Shown here: in pieces, positions 61,824-64,000 of the stretch
How the letters are laid out: every line of letters begins with the position of its first letter
How positions within the stretch are numbered: position 1 is the stretch's first letter
Assembly: GCF_029626235.1 (NCBI RefSeq)
Contig: NZ_JARUBO010000005.1
Location: 6,792,001-6,856,000 of the forward strand
Direction of reading: 5' to 3'
Origin: Micromonospora sp. WMMD1120
GTDB lineage: Bacteria; Actinomycetota; Actinomycetes; Mycobacteriales; Micromonosporaceae
Length of the DNA stretch: 64,000 nucleotides
The notes under the pieces: model-generated
Told to the model about the DNA's origin: nothing
Seen by the model: only the letters and a program-made list of their open reading frames with translations
The model's database searches: none
Position numbers and translations under genes: made by a program

Positions 61824-62184
61824 GTCCCCCTTCAGCTGCCAGCCCGAACTCGTGGACCACCTCGATCAGCCCGACGATGTGCCGGTTGAACTCGTCGAGT
61901 TCCTCGGCGGGCACCCACAGCTCGAGGATGTCGCGGCCGCCGGCCAGCCGGACCGGGTAGCGGGAGACAAACTCGCGGTCGACCTCGAACCGGGTGACGT
62001 AGCCGACGCCGGATGCGGGGACGTTCCAGTCCCGGGCGATCATGATCGCGTACTGCTCGTTGAGGACCGGGTAGAAGATCGGCTGGTCGGGCAGCCGAGG
62101 CGGCCAGGCTGTCCAGCCAGAGGCGCGTACGAGGTCGAGCTCCTTGGGGCCGGTCGGCCGCCACAGGGTCATTGTCTCGGTCAT
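61801..62184 (-). CDS. Conserved hypothetical protein (ADP-ribosylation-type fold suspected)
   Basis: A 127-residue protein: LWRPTGPKELDLVRASGWTA, WPPRLPDQPIFYPVLNEQYA, RDWNVPASGVGYVTRFEVDR, ELWVPAEELDEFNRHIVGLI. I recall this as a common actinobacterial family of small proteins found in orphan immunity or toxin loci, without a settled function; an ADP-ribosyltransferase-like fold is possible but not shown. ATG at 62184 is preferred because GAAGGAGCGGCG precedes it; the longer frame upstream is not coding-like. Confidence 0.75.
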   Translation of the reverse strand: MTETMTLWRPTGPKELDLVRASGWTAWPPRLPDQPIFYPVLNEQYAIMIARDWNVPASGVGYVTRFEVDREFVSRYPVRLAGGRDILELWVPAEELDEFNRHIVGLIEVVHEFGLAAEGGRGVGGRG

Positions 62185-62376
62185 CGCCGCTCCTTCCTGG
62201 CTGGCGCAGAGTACTGGCTGGCCCACGACGTGGACCAGCCAGTTTCCGTCCTCAATGCCGTACAGGCCAGTCGAAGCCGAACTGCCCGGGCGGCTTCCGC
62301 ACTGCCGCCGGTCAGCCACTGCTGGCGGCGCGGGTCCGCGTCCGTGATCCGCCGAACAATCTCATCGGCCACGATC

Positions 62377-62808
62377 TCAGGGTCGCCCCGCGGGCAGGTC
62401 GATCACCACGACGAACTGCAGCCAGAGACCTTCCACACCAGCAGGCTGGTTGGGGTAGAAGTACGACACGTGCACCCGGCCCTGGTCGTCCGGGCGTGCT
62501 GCCACCCACCCAAGATGGCAGTCCCACCGGCCCAGCAGATCGGGATGTTGCCGTAGCCGCGCCCGCAGCAGCCGGGCGACGGTCCGGTCCGGCCACTCCC
62601 AGGAGTGATCGTTCTCAGCCCGGTTGATCTCGGCGTCGTACTGGGCAGCGTCGAAGCGAACGGTCGGCAGGTCAAGGCCGGCCCGGTCGGGGTTATGCCA
62701 ATCCCGCCAGATCACCTCGTCGCCGCGACGCTCGATGGTGACGTACAGCGCGCCGCAGCACCCTTCGGTGCAGTCCGCCTCGGCCAGACGCACCTGGTGC
62801 GGCTCCAC
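62377..62808 (-). CDS. Conserved hypothetical protein, possibly N-terminally clipped
   Basis: A 143-residue acidic protein: VRLAEADCTEGCCGALYVTI, ERRGDEVIWRDWHNPD, DHSWEWPDRTVARLLRARLR and GLWLQFVVVIDLPAG. It resembles small proteins found in actinobacterial immunity or toxin loci. The GTG at 62808 lies only 13 bases from the start of the duplicated DUF2254 fragment and has no clear ribosome site, so the original N-terminus may have been lost at that junction. It heads the minus-strand array. Confidence 0.72.
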   Translation of the reverse strand: MEPHQVRLAEADCTEGCCGALYVTIERRGDEVIWRDWHNPDRAGLDLPTVRFDAAQYDAEINRAENDHSWEWPDRTVARLLRARLRQHPDLLGRWDCHLGWVAARPDDQGRVHVSYFYPNQPAGVEGLWLQFVVVIDLPAGRP

Positions 62809-62820
62809 GTCAGCGTGCAG

Positions 62821-63024
62821 CCGGACGGCACCCCACGCGTACGGGCACGGTCACAGACGTTCGACGGCTTCCTCGCGGTCGCGGTCGACGACGTCCGGCG
62901 GGCGGGACACGAGCAGCCAAGGATCGACCGGCTCCTGAATCATGTGCTCGCAGATCTGCGCTCAGTGGCGCTACCGGCCCATCTGCCCGATATCGATCGG
63001 AGGATCGAGACTCGGCAGAAGTGA
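62821..63024 (+). pseudogene. Duplicated 3' end of the DUF2254 gene
   Basis: From CCGGACGGCACCCCACGCG on, this stretch repeats the last ~205 bp of the DUF2254 gene at 48137-48340 in the same orientation, including a 61-nt identical run (48168-48228 equals 62852-62912). Similarity fades toward the stop codons. It encodes only the last 67 residues (DGTPRVRA, TFDGFLAVAVDDVRRAG, LADLRSVAL) without the membrane domain. It is a fragment, and with the full gene it forms a direct repeat around 14.5 kb. Confidence 0.9.
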
Positions 63025-63158
63025 GTCGACAACGACGGGTAGTGCGCAGTGTCATGGGGCTTTCGATCGGGTGCGCGCCGGAGGTACGGTGAGCAACAGG
63101 TGTGCCGGGAAGTCTGGTCGGCGGTCATCGATCCATACCGACCGAAGGGCTTGGCGCC

Positions 63159-64000
63159 ATGACCGACCTCGCGCTGCGCGCTGTCGACCTCACCAAACGG
63201 TACGGTCACCTGACCGCTCTCGACGCGTTAAATCTGGACGTCGTTCCCGGTGAGGTGTTCGGGTTCCTCGGTCCCAATGGTGCCGGCAAGTCGACCACCA
63301 TCCGCCTGCTGCTCGGCCTTGCCCGGCCCACCGCCGGCCGGGCCGAGGTGTTCGGCGTCGACGCCGCCGACGTGGCCCGCGCCCACCGGCACCTTGCCTA
63401 CGTGCCGGCCGATGTGGCGTTGTGGCCGCACCTGACCGGTGCCGAGATCCTGCACCTGCAAGCCCGCACCGGTCCCGGCATCGACCTGGCCTACCGCGAC
63501 GAACTCGTCGAACGCTTCGCCCTCGACCCGTCGAAACCGGCACGTACCTACTCGACGGGTAACCGGCAGAAGGTCGCCCTGATCGCCGCGTTCGCCACCC
63601 GGGCCCGGCTGCTGGTGCTCGACGAGCCGACCAGCGGCCTGGACCCTCTGGTGGAACGGGAGTTCCGCACCGCGGTCCGGCAAGCACGCGACCGCGGGCA
63701 GACCGTCTTCCTGAGCTCCCACCAACTCGCCGAGGTCGAGGCGGTCTGTGATCGGGTCGCCATCCTGCGCGCCGGCCGGCTCGCCGAGGTCTCGACGATC
63801 GGCGACCTACGGGATCTGCACCGCGCCGAGGTGACGATCACCTACACCGGCATCGCACCAGACCTGAGCGCGATTCCCGGCGTCGAGGCGGTGGAACCGG
63901 CCGGCGAGCGACGAATGCGGTTCACCCTGACCGGCGAACCCGGCCCCGCTCTGCGCGCCCTCGCCGCCGCCGAGGTCACTGCCCTGAGCATGCGGGAGCC
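63159..64000 (+). CDS. ABC transporter ATP-binding protein (cut by window edge)
   Basis: At least 280 residues, open to the window end. Walker A is LGPNGAGKSTTIRLLLGL; the signature motif is the variant YSTGNRQKVALIAAF; Walker B with the catalytic Glu is LLVLDEPTSGLDPL; the H-loop is LSSHQLAEVEAVCDR. The C-terminal part is the substrate-independent domain of DrrA/CcmA-type multidrug or export ATPases. The membrane subunit is presumably next, outside the window. It begins 134 bp after the DUF2254 fragment. Confidence 0.92.
   Translation, partial: MTDLALRAVDLTKRYGHLTALDALNLDVVPGEVFGFLGPNGAGKSTTIRLLLGLARPTAGRAEVFGVDAADVARAHRHLAYVPADVALWPHLTGAEILHLQARTGPGIDLAYRDELVERFALDPSKPARTYSTGNRQKVALIAAFATRARLLVLDEPTSGLDPLVEREFRTAVRQARDRGQTVFLSSHQLAEVEAVCDRVAILRAGRLAEVSTIGDLRDLHRAEVTITYTGIAPDLSAIPGVEAVEPAGERRMRFTLTGEPGPALRALAAAEVTALSMRE

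Noticed and set aside
48137..63024. Calling the bracketed 14.5 kb an integrative element
   Set aside because: No integrase, excisionase, transfer gene or short identical att core was seen, so only the duplicated gene end is reported.
1..64000. tRNA, rRNA, CRISPR arrays, insertion sequences
   Set aside because: No cloverleaf, rRNA-like stretch, regularly spaced repeats or transposase motifs were recognised on reading; a dedicated covariance-model scan was not possible.

Overview
The window is about 64 kb of very GC-rich DNA with dense, mostly GTG/ATG-started genes, short operons with 4-base ATGA/GTGA overlaps, and family content (F420-dependent oxidoreductase, SpoIIE/STAS regulators, SARP regulator, DUF421/BON/PRC-barrel stress proteins) typical of a filamentous actinomycete, most likely Micromonosporaceae. 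No rRNA, tRNA, CRISPR array, integrase or transposase was recognised. Both ends cut through genes.

Layout. 1-4.5 kb: an anaerobic pyruvate module (pyruvate phosphate dikinase C-terminus, pyruvate formate-lyase, its activase) with a DosR-like dyad before pflB. 4.9-13 kb: F420-dependent dehydrogenase, Cys-rich copper-binding protein, membrane metallophosphoesterase, STAS and SpoIIE-type phosphatase, potassium channel, MarR regulator, type II NADH dehydrogenase. 13-18.2 kb: a lipoprotein, then an MtrA/MtrB/LpqB-like operon (response regulator, sensor kinase, GerMN lipoprotein), two STAS proteins and a BON protein. A TGTCAC direct repeat with 11-bp period lies both upstream of the regulator operon and upstream of the lipoprotein. 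18.3-26.3 kb: Na+/H+ antiporter, a decayed DUF421 gene, FUSC-like transporter, BON and PRC-barrel proteins, acyl-CoA oxidase, MscS channel, intact DUF421. 26.3-31 kb: CrtI-like oxidoreductase, SDR with a C-terminal membrane anchor, GH15 glucoamylase-like enzyme. 31-37.7 kb: a tight five-gene operon on the minus strand (TPP pyruvate oxidase-like enzyme, FAD/Fe-S dehydrogenase, enolase-superfamily enzyme, small membrane protein, DUF296 protein). 37.8-45 kb: DUF421, two more cation/proton antiporters, ChaB-like protein, holin-like protein, a frameshifted LtrA gene, a DUF1264 protein.

45.1-47 kb is the highlight: a Brp/Blh-type beta-carotene dioxygenase (makes retinal) divergent from a microbial rhodopsin whose helix C carries the N-D-Q triad of light-driven sodium pumps (KR2 type). 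The 55-bp spacer plus the first Blh codons hold a perfect 11-bp tandem repeat. With three cation/proton antiporters in the same window, this suggests a light-driven sodium economy in an actinomycete.

47-64 kb: DUF2254, DM13 protein, intact LtrA, LysR/epimerase pair, a broken MBL gene, ECF sigma factor, FAD oxidase, SARP regulator, SDR, a collapsed FAD monooxygenase, SnoaL-like protein, and a compact row of small minus-strand proteins (DUF2716 and similar) that looks like an orphan immunity-gene array. This stretch is closed by a second copy of the last ~205 bp of the DUF2254 gene in the same orientation, so 48.1-63.0 kb is bracketed by a direct repeat and may be an acquired segment. An ABC transporter ATPase runs off the right edge.
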